DNA of 62,140 nt from Streptomyces sp. YIM 98790 (GCF_011421595.1 NZ_WTLH01000010.1:1-62140), one strand, 5' to 3'; counted from the stretch's first letter, positions 38,127 through 49,603 are shown. Made by a program: numbers and translations. Notes: generated by a model from the sequence alone, not told the origin.

Positions 38127-38704
38127 GTGAGGGCGAGGAAGTTCCCCGCCCCTGCCCGCGGCCGGGCCCGCGGCCGGGCCCTGGGCCCGGCCGCCGTGGC
38201 CATGGGACTGATCGCGGGGTTCTTCCACGCCTACGCCTGCTCGGTGATGACCGGGCTGGCACGGGTGGACGACCGCACGTTCATCGACGTCATGCAGGGG
38301 ATCAACGCCACGGTGCGCAACCAGTGGTTCGCGCCCTCCTTCCTCGGTGCCCTGCTGCTGACCGCCCTGGCCGTGCTGCTGCACCTCGGGCGCGATGCCC
38401 GGGCGGTGCTCGCGTGGGCCGCCGCCGCCCTGGTGCTGTACGGCGCCGCCTTCTCGGTGACCATGGGGGTCCATGTGCCGCTCAACGAGGACCTGGCCGC
38501 GGCCGGGGACCCGGCGGCCCTCGGCGATCCGGCCGCGGTCCGGGCCGCCTTCGAGGACCGCCGGTGGCCTGGAACACCGTGCGCACCCTCGCCGCGACCG
38601 CGGCTCTGGCCTGCCTGCTGCGGGCCCTGGCGGTGCACGGCCGGGCCGCACCGCGTGGCCGCCCGCTCACCGCGGCACCACGGGACGCCGTCGTGGCGCG
38701 GTGA
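38127..38704 (+). pseudogene. Frameshifted DUF1772 (anthrone oxygenase-like) membrane protein
   Basis: The first part (start GTG 38127, or ATG 38202) encodes a DUF1772 protein: GLIAGFFHAYACSVMTGLARVDD, INATVRNQWFAPSFLGALL, and VPLNEDLAA. At about 38565-38570 the frame breaks. The conserved ending (AWNTVRTLAATAALACLLRAL, family pattern WxxWNxVRT) continues in the -1 frame to a stop at 38704. G/C at third positions is lost in the original frame after the break and restored in the new one. By family comparison about four bases are missing. Either a recent inactivating deletion or an assembly error. Confidence 0.8.
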
Positions 38705-38806
38705 GCCCGTGGCCGCGGGACCGGCTGCGTCCGGGGTCTGCCGACGGCCGCGGAGTCCCTGTTAGCGTCGGGCCGTTCCAGTACCCCACCCTCACCGGGA
38801 GGAAGT

Positions 38807-39229
38807 ATGCGGAAAGGAACGCGCACGCGGCTTGTGGCCGCGGTGGCGGGGGCGTTAGCCCTCGGCGGAATCGCGGCCCCCTCGGCCACCGCCGCTCCGG
38901 AGCACGGGCCCGCCTCGGCCATGACGCTGAGTCTGGACTGGCTCGACGAGCCCGGTTTCCCCGGCGGGAATCTGCCCAGGACGGTGACGCTGGAGTGCGA
39001 GCCGGCGGGCGGCGGCCATCCCGCCCCGGAGCAGGCCTGCCGCAGCCTGCTGGAGGTGGAGGGCCACTTCGAGAAGCTGCCCGCCCGCAACCAGCCCTGT
39101 CCCGATGTCTGGGAACCGGTCGCGGCCACCGCCACCGGGACCTGGCGGGGCCAGGAGGTCGGCTACCGCGAGGTGTTCGGCAATGTCTGCGAGGCCGTGG
39201 CGGGTACGGATCAAGTGTTCAACTTCTAG
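38807..39229 (+). CDS. Subtilisin-inhibitor-like (SSI family) secreted protease inhibitor
   Basis: This 140-residue secreted SSI protein has a signal peptide about 1-30 (ending SATAA), then VTLECEPAGGGHP, ACRSLLEVEGHFEKLP, the reactive-loop region QPCPDVWEPV and a C-terminal TDQVFNF. The four cysteines (64, 78, 98, 134 or so) match the two SSI disulfides. By alignment to the SSI loop CPMVYDP, the P1 residue is Asp100 and P2' is Trp, whereas known members usually carry Met, Lys or Arg at P1. It probably inhibits an unusual secreted serine protease, or has lost classical subtilisin inhibition. GGGAGGA precedes the ATG. Confidence 0.92.
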   Translation: MRKGTRTRLVAAVAGALALGGIAAPSATAAPEHGPASAMTLSLDWLDEPGFPGGNLPRTVTLECEPAGGGHPAPEQACRSLLEVEGHFEKLPARNQPCPDVWEPVAATATGTWRGQEVGYREVFGNVCEAVAGTDQVFNF

Positions 39230-41992
<2,763 letters not shown>

Positions 41993-42012
41993 GGGTCCCG
42001 CGACCCCAGGGC

Positions 42013-42048
42013 GCGGGCCGCCCGTTCCCCGCGGGACGGGCGGCCCGC
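42013..42048 (+). terminator. Terminator of the GH9 gene
   Basis: A perfect 13-bp stem (42013-42025 with 42036-42048), followed by TTCC, starts 20 bases after the cellulase stop codon. Confidence 0.88.
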
Positions 42049-42157
42049 TTCCGCCCGCACGCCTCGGCCCCGCGCCCTCGGGCACCGGTGCGGGCAGCGG
42101 AGCCGGGCCGCGGCCGCGCCGCCGCCCGCCCGCGCGGTCTCCCGGTCTCCCGGTCTT

Positions 42158-42226
42158 GCGTGCCGTGTCTCGCGTGCCGCGTCTCGTGTGCCGTGTCTCG
42201 TGTGTTGCGCGTCTCGTGTGCCGTGG
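42158..42226. repeat. Degenerate GTGCCGTGTCTC repeats
   Basis: About five imperfect copies of a 12-14 bp unit (GTGCCGTGTCTC and variants with GCGTCTC) end just before the stop of the convergent oxidoreductase gene. No dyad or coding function is apparent. Confidence 0.7.
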
Positions 42227-42227
42227 T

Positions 42228-43841
42228 TCAGCGCCGTCCCAGGGCGGCCATGGCGGCGTTGTGCCCCGGAATGCCGCTCACCCCGCCGCCGCGCACCGCG
42301 CCCGCACCGCACAGGAACACATTGGCATGCCGGGTCTCCGTGCCCCACACCCCCTCCACGGCCGCCTCCTCGGCCCAGGGGAAGGCCAGTTCCCGGTGGA
42401 AGATGTTGCCGCCCGGCAGCCGCAGCTCACGCTCCAGGTCCAGCGGCGACTTCGCCTCGATGCACGGCCGTCCCCCGGCGTCCTCGGCCAGGCAGTCCCG
42501 CAGCGGCTCCGCCAGATGCGCGTCCAGCTGCGCCAGCACCAGGTCCAGCAGCGTCTGCCGGGCCGCCGCGTTGCCGGCGCGGAACAGCCGTGCCGGAGCG
42601 TGCAGGCCGAACAGCGTGAGCGTCTGCCAGCCCCGGGCGGCCAGTTCGGGGGAGAGGATCGTGGGATCGGTCAGCGAATGGCAGTAGATCTCCGAGGGCG
42701 CCGGGTCCGGGAGTTCCCCGGCCACCGCCCGGCGGTAGGCGGTCTCCAGCTCGCGGTAGCCCTCGGCGATGTGGAAGGTCCCGGCGAAGGCCTCGCGCGG
42801 ATCGACCGAGGCGTCGCGCAGCCGGGGCAGCCGCCGCAGCACCATGTTCACCTTGAGCTGGGCGCCCTCGGGCGGCGTCTCCGGCGGCAGGGCGCCGTCC
42901 AGCAGCCGGGCCAGCTCCGCGCGGGAGGCCCCCACCAGCACCTGGCCGGCCGCCACCACGCCCTCGCCGTGCGCCGTCCGGTAGGTCACCTCGGCGGCCC
43001 GGCCGTCGGTGGCCACCGCGACGGCCTCGTGGCCGGTGACCAGTTCCGCGCCCGCCGACCGGGCGGCCCCGGCCAGGGCGTCGGTCACCGCCCCCATGCC
43101 GCCCACCGGCACGTCCCAGTCGCCGGTGCCGCCGCCGATCACGTGGTAGAGGAAGCAGCGGTTCTGCCGCAGCGACGGGTCGTGCGCCGGGGCGAAGGTG
43201 CCGATCAGCCCGTCGGTCAGCACCACGCCGCGCACCAGGTCGTCCGCGAAGGTCCGCTCGACCGTCTCGCCCAGCGGGCGCTCGAACAGCGCCTGCCAGG
43301 CGCTCTCGTCGTCGATCCGCCGGCGCAGCTCGGCCCGGGCGGGCAGCGGTTCGGTCAGCGAGGGGAAGACCCGGGCCGCCACCCGGCCGGTCATGGCGTA
43401 GAAGCCCTGCCAGGCGTCGAACTCCCGGTCGGAGCCGGTGAGCCGGGCGAACGCCTCCCGGGTGCGGGAGAGCCCGCCGCCCACCAGCAGCCCGGTGGCC
43501 CGGCCGTCCCGCAGCGCCGGGGTGTAGGAGGAGACCTGGCGCCTGCGCAGCGTCACCCGCAGTCCGAGGTCCCGCACGATTTTCTGCGGCAGCAGGCTCA
43601 CCAGATAGGAGTAGCGGGACAGCCGGGCCGGCACCCCGGGGAACGCCTGGGCGGAGACGGCCGCCCCGCCGGTGCGGTCCAGCCGCTCCAGGACCAGTAC
43701 CCGCCGCCCGGCCCGTGCCAGATAGCCCGCGGCGACCAGGCCGTTGTGACCGCCTCCGATGATCACCGCGTCGTAGCGGTCCGCCCGTGGCGCGGCCGGC
43801 GAGGAGGGGGCGGGGGACGGGGGGTGCGCGATGGCTGCCAT
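42228..43841 (-). CDS. FAD-dependent oxidoreductase, phytoene-desaturase/PYROXD2-like
   Basis: This 537-residue flavoprotein has the N-terminal FAD-binding Rossmann motif AVIIGGGHNGLVAAGYLARAG (about residues 25-45), then VLERLDRTGGAAV. The phytoene-dehydrogenase-type GGMGAVTDALAGAA lies mid-protein. The C-terminal FAD motif is NVFLCGAGAVRGGGVSGIPG (about 505-524). No other carotenoid gene is nearby, so a carotenoid role is doubtful; the PYROXD2-like group has no fixed substrate. The ATG at 43841 lacks a clear ribosome-binding site. The gene ends close to repeats and converges on the cellulase gene. Confidence 0.9.
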   Translation of the reverse strand: MAAIAHPPSPAPSSPAAPRADRYDAVIIGGGHNGLVAAGYLARAGRRVLVLERLDRTGGAAVSAQAFPGVPARLSRYSYLVSLLPQKIVRDLGLRVTLRRRQVSSYTPALRDGRATGLLVGGGLSRTREAFARLTGSDREFDAWQGFYAMTGRVAARVFPSLTEPLPARAELRRRIDDESAWQALFERPLGETVERTFADDLVRGVVLTDGLIGTFAPAHDPSLRQNRCFLYHVIGGGTGDWDVPVGGMGAVTDALAGAARSAGAELVTGHEAVAVATDGRAAEVTYRTAHGEGVVAAGQVLVGASRAELARLLDGALPPETPPEGAQLKVNMVLRRLPRLRDASVDPREAFAGTFHIAEGYRELETAYRRAVAGELPDPAPSEIYCHSLTDPTILSPELAARGWQTLTLFGLHAPARLFRAGNAAARQTLLDLVLAQLDAHLAEPLRDCLAEDAGGRPCIEAKSPLDLERELRLPGGNIFHRELAFPWAEEAAVEGVWGTETRHANVFLCGAGAVRGGGVSGIPGHNAAMAALGRR

Positions 43842-44006
43842 GTGCAGCTTGGTAGCACGTCATGATCGCCCGAGGCCAGGTACCGGGCCCGGTGTCACGC
43901 GCGCGCCGTGACCCGGCCCCGGCGGCGGCCGGTCACCGCGCCGGGCGGGGGAACGGGCGCTCGCCCGCACGGGCCGGGCCCTCGGGCGCGCCCGGGGAAG
44001 CCCGTG

Positions 44007-44090
44007 GCCTCCCGGGCAAGGCCGGAGCCTCCCGGGCAAGCCCGGACGGAGGCGGCACGCGGCGGTGGCGGCACGCGGCGGTGGCGGCAC
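44007..44090. repeat. Two tandem repeat blocks in a 386-bp gene-free gap
   Basis: A 20-bp unit starting GCCTCCCGGGCAAG occurs twice from 44007, followed by two and a half copies of the 16-mer GGCGGCACGCGGCGGT (44051-44090). The gap 43842-44227, between two minus-strand genes, holds these repeats and a terminator but no gene. Confidence 0.8.
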
Positions 44091-44109
44091 CGTTCGGTGC
44101 GGGCGGAGG

Positions 44110-44149
44110 GGGACGGCACCCGCGGCGCCCCCGGGGCAGGTGCCGTCCC
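44110..44149 (-). terminator. Terminator of the MFS gene
   Basis: GGGACGGCACC (44110-44120) or its one-base-shorter form pairs with GGTGCCGTCCC (44139-44149) around an 18-base loop. It is located 79 bases after the MFS stop codon. Confidence 0.7.
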
Positions 44150-44227
44150 GGCCCGCACGCCCCCGGTCGGGGGCACCCCCGGCTCCGCCCCCGGCCCGGT
44201 GTCCCGGGCGGGAGCGCGCCGGCCGCT

Positions 44228-45484
44228 TCAGCGCGTCCCGCCCTCACCGGGCCGGGACGACTGGGGCGGAACCGGGGGAGTCCTGGCGTGGACGGCTTCG
44301 CCGGAGCCGCTGCCGGAGGCCACCGCGGTGGTCCGGCGGGTGCCGAGCACCCCCGCGGCGGCCACCATGGCGGCCATGGCCGCGGCCACGATGGCGAACG
44401 ACACCCGCAGGGAGGAGAGTTCGCCGACCACGCCGACCAGGGTGGGCGCGGCAAGTCCGGTGGTGTACGTGATGGTCGCCACGCCCGCGATGGCCTGGCT
44501 GGGCTCCGGGCCGCTGTGCCCGGCGGCGGTGAAGGCCAGCGGCACCACCACCGCGATGCCCACGCCGAGCAGCGCGAACCCGGCGATCCCGGTGGCCGGC
44601 ACCGGTGCGATGACCACCAGGATTCCGCCCGCCAGGGCCAGCAGCCCGCTGGCCCGTACCGTGTGCACCGGCCCGATCCGGCGGACCACCGTGTCGCCCG
44701 CCAGCCGGGCCGCCGCCATGGTGCAGGCGAAGGCCGTGTAGCTGGCCGCGGCCAGGGTCTCCGAACCACCGGTCACGTCCCGCAGGTAGATGCCGGACCA
44801 GTCCATGCTGGCGCCCTCGGCGAGGATCGCGCACATGCCGACCGCGCCGATCAGCAGTGCGGAGCGGGGCGGCAGGGCGAACCGCGGCGGTGCCTCCTGG
44901 TCCGGTTCCGGCCGCACGTCGAGCAGGCCCCGGACGGAGGGCTGGGAGAGCAGGGCCAGCAGCGCGGCGGTGAGCGCCAGATGCACCCGGGCGTCCAGCT
45001 GCCAGTGCACCGCGGCCACCCCGGCCGCGGAGCCCAGCAGCGCGCCCGTGCTCCACAGCCCGTGCAGCCCGGACATGATCGACTTGGCGTAGCGCCGCTC
45101 CACCTCCACGCCCTGGGCGTTCATCACCACATCGGCCATGCCGGCGGTGGCGCCGAAGACGAAGAGCAGGCCGGCCAGCCCCAGGATGCCCGGTGCGGCG
45201 GCGGGCAGGGCGAGTGCCGCGCACCACAGGGTGAGCAGGGCGCGCACGGCCGCACGGGCGCCGTACTGGTGCATGATCCGGCTGGCCAGCGGCATGGCGA
45301 CGGAGGCGCCCAGGGCCGGGCAGGCCAGTGCCAGCCCGAGCTGGCCGGTGCTGACGTCCAGGTGCTCCTTGATCCACGGGATGCGGGTGACGAAGCTTCC
45401 GGCCACGGCGCCGTGTACGGCGAAGACGGCGGACACGGCGCGGCGTGCCCGGCGGACGTCCGCGGAGGGTTGCGGTGACGGCAT
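44228..45484 (-). CDS. MFS transporter
   Basis: This 418-residue major-facilitator protein has about 12 hydrophobic helices. It resembles the YbjJ-type group, with FVTRIPWIKEHLDVS near the first loop, GLHGLWSTGALLGS at mid-protein and ATITYTTGLAAPTLVGVVGELSSL late. The substrate is unknown; the divergent ROK regulator suggests a sugar or sugar-derived compound. The ATG at 45484 has no obvious ribosome-binding site, and an operator-like palindrome ends 11 bp from it, so the message may be leaderless. It is followed by a terminator. Confidence 0.9.
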   Translation of the reverse strand: MPSPQPSADVRRARRAVSAVFAVHGAVAGSFVTRIPWIKEHLDVSTGQLGLALACPALGASVAMPLASRIMHQYGARAAVRALLTLWCAALALPAAAPGILGLAGLLFVFGATAGMADVVMNAQGVEVERRYAKSIMSGLHGLWSTGALLGSAAGVAAVHWQLDARVHLALTAALLALLSQPSVRGLLDVRPEPDQEAPPRFALPPRSALLIGAVGMCAILAEGASMDWSGIYLRDVTGGSETLAAASYTAFACTMAAARLAGDTVVRRIGPVHTVRASGLLALAGGILVVIAPVPATGIAGFALLGVGIAVVVPLAFTAAGHSGPEPSQAIAGVATITYTTGLAAPTLVGVVGELSSLRVSFAIVAAAMAAMVAAAGVLGTRRTTAVASGSGSGEAVHARTPPVPPQSSRPGEGGTR

Positions 45485-45494
45485 GCGAGTAAAG

Positions 45495-45515
45495 TATCAG
45501 GAAGGTTGCCTGATA
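45495..45515. promoter_or_regulatory. ROK-type operator between the MFS and ROK genes
   Basis: Perfect 7-bp arms TATCAGG (45495-45501) and CCTGATA (45509-45515) flank AAGGTTG, with AAAG/GAAAG continuing the symmetry outside. It sits in the 91-bp divergent promoter region and is the obvious site for the adjacent regulator. Confidence 0.78.
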
Positions 45516-45575
45516 GAAAGTGCGGAACCGGATCCGGGTCCGGACCGCCCCGACCATCTGCGAGGATCGCGTGCC

Positions 45576-46856
45576 ATGACCACCCCGCGAACCGCCACCC
45601 CCCGCACCGCGCGGGCGATCAACGACCGGATCGCCCTGGAACTCCTGGTGGAACGCGGCCCGCTGACAGCGACTCAGCTGAAGGAGGCCACCGGGCTGTC
45701 CCGGCCCAGCGTCTCCGATCTGCTCGGCCGGCTGCGCCGCGGCGGCCTGGTGGACGTGGTGGGGGAGAGCGGCGCCGCCCGGCGCGGACCCAACGCCCGG
45801 CTCTACGGCCTGGTCGGGGCGCGGGCCCAGGTCGCCGCCCTCGACGTGCGCACCGACGGCGTCGCGCTGGCGTTCGCCGATCTGGCCGGCCGGCAGCTCG
45901 CCCGCACCGAACTCGCGGTCGGCGGCCCCGGACCGGGCGGCCACCCGGACCCGGCCCGGGCCTCCGCGGACGGCGGGGCGGCGGATGCAGTGGACGCGGC
46001 GGACCGCGCCACGGTCGACGCGGTGCTGCGCACCTTCGACGAGACCGTGCGCCGGGCCGGCGTCACGGAGCTGCACACGGTGGTGATGGGCGCGCCCGGC
46101 CTGGTGGACCCGGCCACCGGCGCGCTGCGCAAATTCGGCGACCTGCCCGGCTGGCACCGGGCGCTGCACGAGGCGCTGCGCCGCCGGATGAGCGGCCGGG
46201 TTCAGGTGGAGAACGAGGTCAATCTGGCCGGGATCGCCGAGCACCGGCGGGGCGCGGTGACCGACCGGGACACCTTCGTGCTGTTCTGGCTGGGTGCCGG
46301 CAGCGGGGCCGCGGTGGTGCTGGACGGACGGCTGCGCCGCGGCGCCTCGGGCGGTGCCGGGGAGATCGGCTTCCTGCCCGTGCCGGGCACCGGCGGGATG
46401 CCCGCCGCCACGGACTGCGGCGGCGGCTTCCATGTGTTCGCCGGCAGTGCCGGGGTGTGCGCCCTGGCCCGGGAGCACGGGCTGGACGCACCGGGGGACG
46501 GGGTGGCGGCGGCGGAGGCGGTGATGCGCCGGGCTGCGGCCGTGGCGGCCGCAGCCGGCGGGGCGGAGCCCGGCAGCCCGGCGGCAAGGGCCTTCCTCGA
46601 CGAGTACGCCCGGCGGATCGCGCTGGGTGCGGCGGGCGCCGTCTCGGTGCTGGACCCCGGCTGCGTGGTGCTGGGCGGGGAGGTGGGCCGGGCGGGCGGC
46701 GAGGTGCTCGCCGGGCGGGTGCGGCACCGGCTGGCCGGACTGTCCCCGCTGCCCACCGAGGTGCGGGCGAGCACGGTGGCGGGCTCCCCGGTGCTCGGCG
46801 GAGCGCTGCTGACCGCCCTGGACGCGGCGCGGCGGGAGCTGTTCTCCCAGCAGTGA
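45576..46856 (+). CDS. ROK-family regulator lacking the zinc motif
   Basis: This 426-residue ROK protein has a winged helix at about residues 20-75 (ERGPLTATQLKEATGLSRPS). The sugar-kinase-like domain has VVMGAPGLVDP, ENEVNLAGIAEHR, GAGSGAAVVLDGRLRRGASGGAGEIGF and VSVLDPGCVVLGGEVG. The CxCGxxGCxE zinc site normal in ROK proteins is absent (ATDCGGGFHVF remains), so its sugar-binding geometry may differ. It probably represses the divergent MFS gene through the TATCAGG palindrome. The ATG at 45576 is chosen to begin just before the winged helix. A short hairpin (46855-46871) follows. Confidence 0.9.
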   Translation: MTTPRTATPRTARAINDRIALELLVERGPLTATQLKEATGLSRPSVSDLLGRLRRGGLVDVVGESGAARRGPNARLYGLVGARAQVAALDVRTDGVALAFADLAGRQLARTELAVGGPGPGGHPDPARASADGGAADAVDAADRATVDAVLRTFDETVRRAGVTELHTVVMGAPGLVDPATGALRKFGDLPGWHRALHEALRRRMSGRVQVENEVNLAGIAEHRRGAVTDRDTFVLFWLGAGSGAAVVLDGRLRRGASGGAGEIGFLPVPGTGGMPAATDCGGGFHVFAGSAGVCALAREHGLDAPGDGVAAAEAVMRRAAAVAAAAGGAEPGSPAARAFLDEYARRIALGAAGAVSVLDPGCVVLGGEVGRAGGEVLAGRVRHRLAGLSPLPTEVRASTVAGSPVLGGALLTALDAARRELFSQQ

Positions 46857-46916
46857 GCCGGGGAACGGCTCCCGCCGCGCCGGTGGGGGCGAGAGATCAG
46901 CGGGATGCGGCGGGCC

Positions 46917-49316
46917 TCAGCAGGGGCCCCGGTCCTCCCACACGCCCCACTGTCCGGTGGTGCCGGGCTCCTCGCCCCGCGTCCACCACTTGGCGTGCCA
47001 GTTCCGGCCCTGGTGGCTCACCAGGTCACCGGCGGTGTAGACGGTGGTGGCGTCCCAGGCCGGTGCGGAGCACTCGCCCGGCCCGCCGGTTCCCGAGGTG
47101 CCGCCGGTGTCCGTACCCCCGGTGTCCGTACCCCCGGTGTCCGTACCCCCGGTGTCGGTGCCTCCGGTGTCGGTGCCTCCGGAGCTGCCGCCGGGGTCGC
47201 CCGGCGTGGTACCGCGGGCCAGATCGCCCGGGATGCCGTACTCCGTGCCGTTCACCGTCACCGTCCAGTTGGAGGGCGTGGCGGTCGGCAGGTAGTAGAC
47301 GAAGTCCAGGGCGACCGTCTGGCCCGGTGCCAGCGACTGCCAGCCCGGCAGCTTGAGCGAGACCCGGTGGTAGGGGCCGTCCAGCCCGCCGACGTTGTTG
47401 CTCCGGGTGTGGTCACTGCGCACGATCGCCGAGCCGAAGCCCGACTGGTCCCGGGCGTTGCCGGGTGCCGAGGTGCCGTAGTCGAAGCGGAACTCGGTGC
47501 CGCCGGGCAGGGTGACGTCCGAGTTGTTGGTGATCCGCAGCTTGGGGTTGATCGGGTAGTTGTTGTCGCCCAGCGCGAAGTCGGTGAACGCCACGTCGAT
47601 GTCCAGCGTCTGCCCGGGCATCGGGACCGTGGCCCGGGTGGCGCCGTAGGGCGAGGCGGTACGGAAGGTGTCGTAGAGGGTGGTGGTCAGGGTGTCGCCC
47701 TGCTCGTACTGGCCCTTGGCGGCGTTCCAGCCGTAGTCGCCGGCCAGTTCCCAGATCATCGCGCCGCCGATGCCCTGGTCCACGATCCAGTCGGCCTTGG
47801 CCTGCACCGACTGCTCGTCCTCGGTGGAGAGGAAGACCTTCTTCTCCGCGTTCCACAGCCAGGGCGCGGCCAGGGTGGAGTCGTACCTGCGCACGTAGTC
47901 GCCGGTCAGCGGCAGGTCGGCGGGGAAGCCGTACTGCGTGACGTAGTCCCCGGTGATGCCCGCCTCCAGGTTCTTGGCGTGCCACATCGGGTTGGAACCG
48001 GCCGGCGACTCCTCGCCCGCGGTGTCCAGGTCGTGCCAGAGATTGTCGATGCCGGTGGCGCCGTCCCCGCACCGGGTGAGGCCGGAGCCCGCGGGGCAGT
48101 CCGTGGTGGCCGCCCGGCCCCACAGCCCGTCCGTGCCGCCGGTGACGTTCTGCCAGCCGCGGGTGTAGTAGGGCAGACCGATGTTGATCCGGCCGGGCGG
48201 CAGCGAGGTGCGGTAGTAGTGGTAGGCCCAGTCGGCGTTGAGGTAGCCGATGCCGCCGTACTGGGAGGTGGTGTACACCCCGGCGGCGGCCAGTTCCGCG
48301 TCCTTGCCGTCGTCGAACAGTGCGGCGTTCGGGCCGACGTACTCGTTCCAGGCGCCGTGCAGGTCGTAGGACATGATGTTGACGTAGTCCAGGTACTGCG
48401 ACACCTGGTGCGTCTCCATGCCGCGCAGCAGGTAGCCGGAGGACGGCGCGGCCACGGTCAGCAGGTAGTGCCGGCCGTCCTCGGCGCCGGCCCGGTCCAG
48501 CTTCTCGCGCAGCGTCTTCATCAGCACCGTGTAGCCCTTCATCAGGCCCGCGCGGCGCGGATTGGAGAGGTGCCAGTCCAGCGGATTGCCCGCGTCCTTC
48601 ATCGAGGTGGCGTACTCGTAGTCGATGTCGAGGCCGTCGAAGCCGTACTGGCGGAGGAAGGCCACCGCCGAGTCGGCGAAGGTGTCGATGCCCGCCCGGT
48701 TGACCGAACCGTCGGCGTGGGTGGCCATGGTGTAGAAGCCGCCGGAGGCCACCCGGTCGCCGTTCTCGTCGAAGTAGCCGCCGGTCTCGGCCCAGCCGCC
48801 GACCGACACCAGCGTCCTGACGTCCGGGTACTGCTTCTTGAACTTGCTGAGCAGGTTGAAGTGGCCCCGGTAGCCGAAGTCCGGGTCCATCTCGGCGCCC
48901 GGTACGCCGGGCCAGGTCATCCCGGTGGCCGGGTTCGCGGGGGAGTCGGCCCCCACCGAGATCCGGTTGTCGCCGCCCACGTGGGCGAAGGCGTAGTTGA
49001 TGTGGGTGACCTTGTCCCAGGGGATGTCGGAGGCCAGATACGCGTCCTGGCCGCCGGCCCCGGTGCGCCAGCCGGTGAAGTAGCCGATCACCCGGCGCTG
49101 GTGATCTGCGCCGAGCCGCTCCCGGCCGGCGGTGTCGTAGACCGAGCAGTAGGGGACGTCCACGCCGGGGGTGGTCCACAGACCGTCGGGGCGGCAGGCC
49201 GCGTGGTCCTCGGCCTGGGCTGCGGGCGGTGCGGTCAGGCCGCCGGCCAGCAGCAGGCCGCCGGCAGCGGCGGCAAGCACGCCCGCGGCGAGGCGTCTTC
49301 GGGCACGGGACAGCAT
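46917..49316 (-). CDS. Secreted GH18 chitinase with C-terminal CBM5/12
   Basis: This 799-residue chitinase has a signal peptide (about residues 1-35) and a GH18 domain (about 70-500) with VGGW and the catalytic FDGLDIDYEYA motif (DxxDxDxE). A beta-sandwich module follows (about 520-680), then a linker of five TDTGG repeats and a C-terminal CBM5/12 chitin-binding module (about 745-799; WDATTVYTAGDLVSHQGRNW, AKWWTRGEEPG). It degrades extracellular chitin. The ATG at 49316 follows ACAGGAGG. Two DasR-like boxes upstream indicate N-acetylglucosamine control. Confidence 0.95.
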   Translation of the reverse strand: MLSRARRRLAAGVLAAAAGGLLLAGGLTAPPAAQAEDHAACRPDGLWTTPGVDVPYCSVYDTAGRERLGADHQRRVIGYFTGWRTGAGGQDAYLASDIPWDKVTHINYAFAHVGGDNRISVGADSPANPATGMTWPGVPGAEMDPDFGYRGHFNLLSKFKKQYPDVRTLVSVGGWAETGGYFDENGDRVASGGFYTMATHADGSVNRAGIDTFADSAVAFLRQYGFDGLDIDYEYATSMKDAGNPLDWHLSNPRRAGLMKGYTVLMKTLREKLDRAGAEDGRHYLLTVAAPSSGYLLRGMETHQVSQYLDYVNIMSYDLHGAWNEYVGPNAALFDDGKDAELAAAGVYTTSQYGGIGYLNADWAYHYYRTSLPPGRINIGLPYYTRGWQNVTGGTDGLWGRAATTDCPAGSGLTRCGDGATGIDNLWHDLDTAGEESPAGSNPMWHAKNLEAGITGDYVTQYGFPADLPLTGDYVRRYDSTLAAPWLWNAEKKVFLSTEDEQSVQAKADWIVDQGIGGAMIWELAGDYGWNAAKGQYEQGDTLTTTLYDTFRTASPYGATRATVPMPGQTLDIDVAFTDFALGDNNYPINPKLRITNNSDVTLPGGTEFRFDYGTSAPGNARDQSGFGSAIVRSDHTRSNNVGGLDGPYHRVSLKLPGWQSLAPGQTVALDFVYYLPTATPSNWTVTVNGTEYGIPGDLARGTTPGDPGGSSGGTDTGGTDTGGTDTGGTDTGGTDTGGTSGTGGPGECSAPAWDATTVYTAGDLVSHQGRNWHAKWWTRGEEPGTTGQWGVWEDRGPC
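47106..47172 (-). repeat. Tandem 15-bp repeats encoding the chitinase linker
   Basis: Repeats of GGTGTCCGTACCCCC and a GGTGTCGGTGCCTCC variant encode the TDTGG linker of the chitinase. Three copies are identical, which suggests recent expansion. Confidence 0.85.
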
Positions 49317-49422
49317 GAGCGTCCTCCTGTGGGGGAAGAAGGCGGAGCCGCCTGGGGGTTGGTACCGGCGGCGGTCAACGGACCGCCGCCCCTGGGGAGT
49401 TTGAAGTGGACCCGACATTAAG

Positions 49423-49456
49423 TGGACTAGACCAGAGCGTCAATAGGTCTGGACCA
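49423..49456 (-). promoter_or_regulatory. Two DasR responsive elements upstream of the chitinase
   Basis: TGGACTAGACCA (49423-49434) and AGGTCTGGACCA (49445-49456) lie 10 bp apart. Each closely matches the DasR operator core TGGTCTAGACCA (11 and 10 of 12). Such paired 12-bp boxes are classic in Streptomyces chitinase promoters. DasR, the GlcNAc-responsive GntR repressor, is not encoded here. Confidence 0.88.
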
Positions 49457-49603
49457 ATTCTCCGGCCATGTCCGCTGTTCTCCGGCGGCCGACCGGCCCG
49501 GGGGCGTGCCCGGGTGGTGCACAGGGTGTGAGTGATCGCACAGCACCGCCGGGAGTGCGCGGCCCGTGCCCGTGGCAGACTGGGACGCGTACCAGTGACG
49601 CAA

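Noticed and set aside
35808..38651. A 947-codon minus-strand open frame and an opposing 982-codon frame
   Set aside because: Both are GC-rich shadows of the hydrolase and DUF1772 genes, though the last 45 codons of the plus-strand frame are the displaced end of the DUF1772 gene.
42228..43841. Carotenoid biosynthesis gene
   Set aside because: The protein is phytoene-desaturase-like, but no crtE, crtB or cyclase gene is near, and the PYROXD2-like group is a better match.
47106..47172. Repeat array that could look like CRISPR
   Set aside because: Units are head to tail without spacers and encode an in-frame protein linker.
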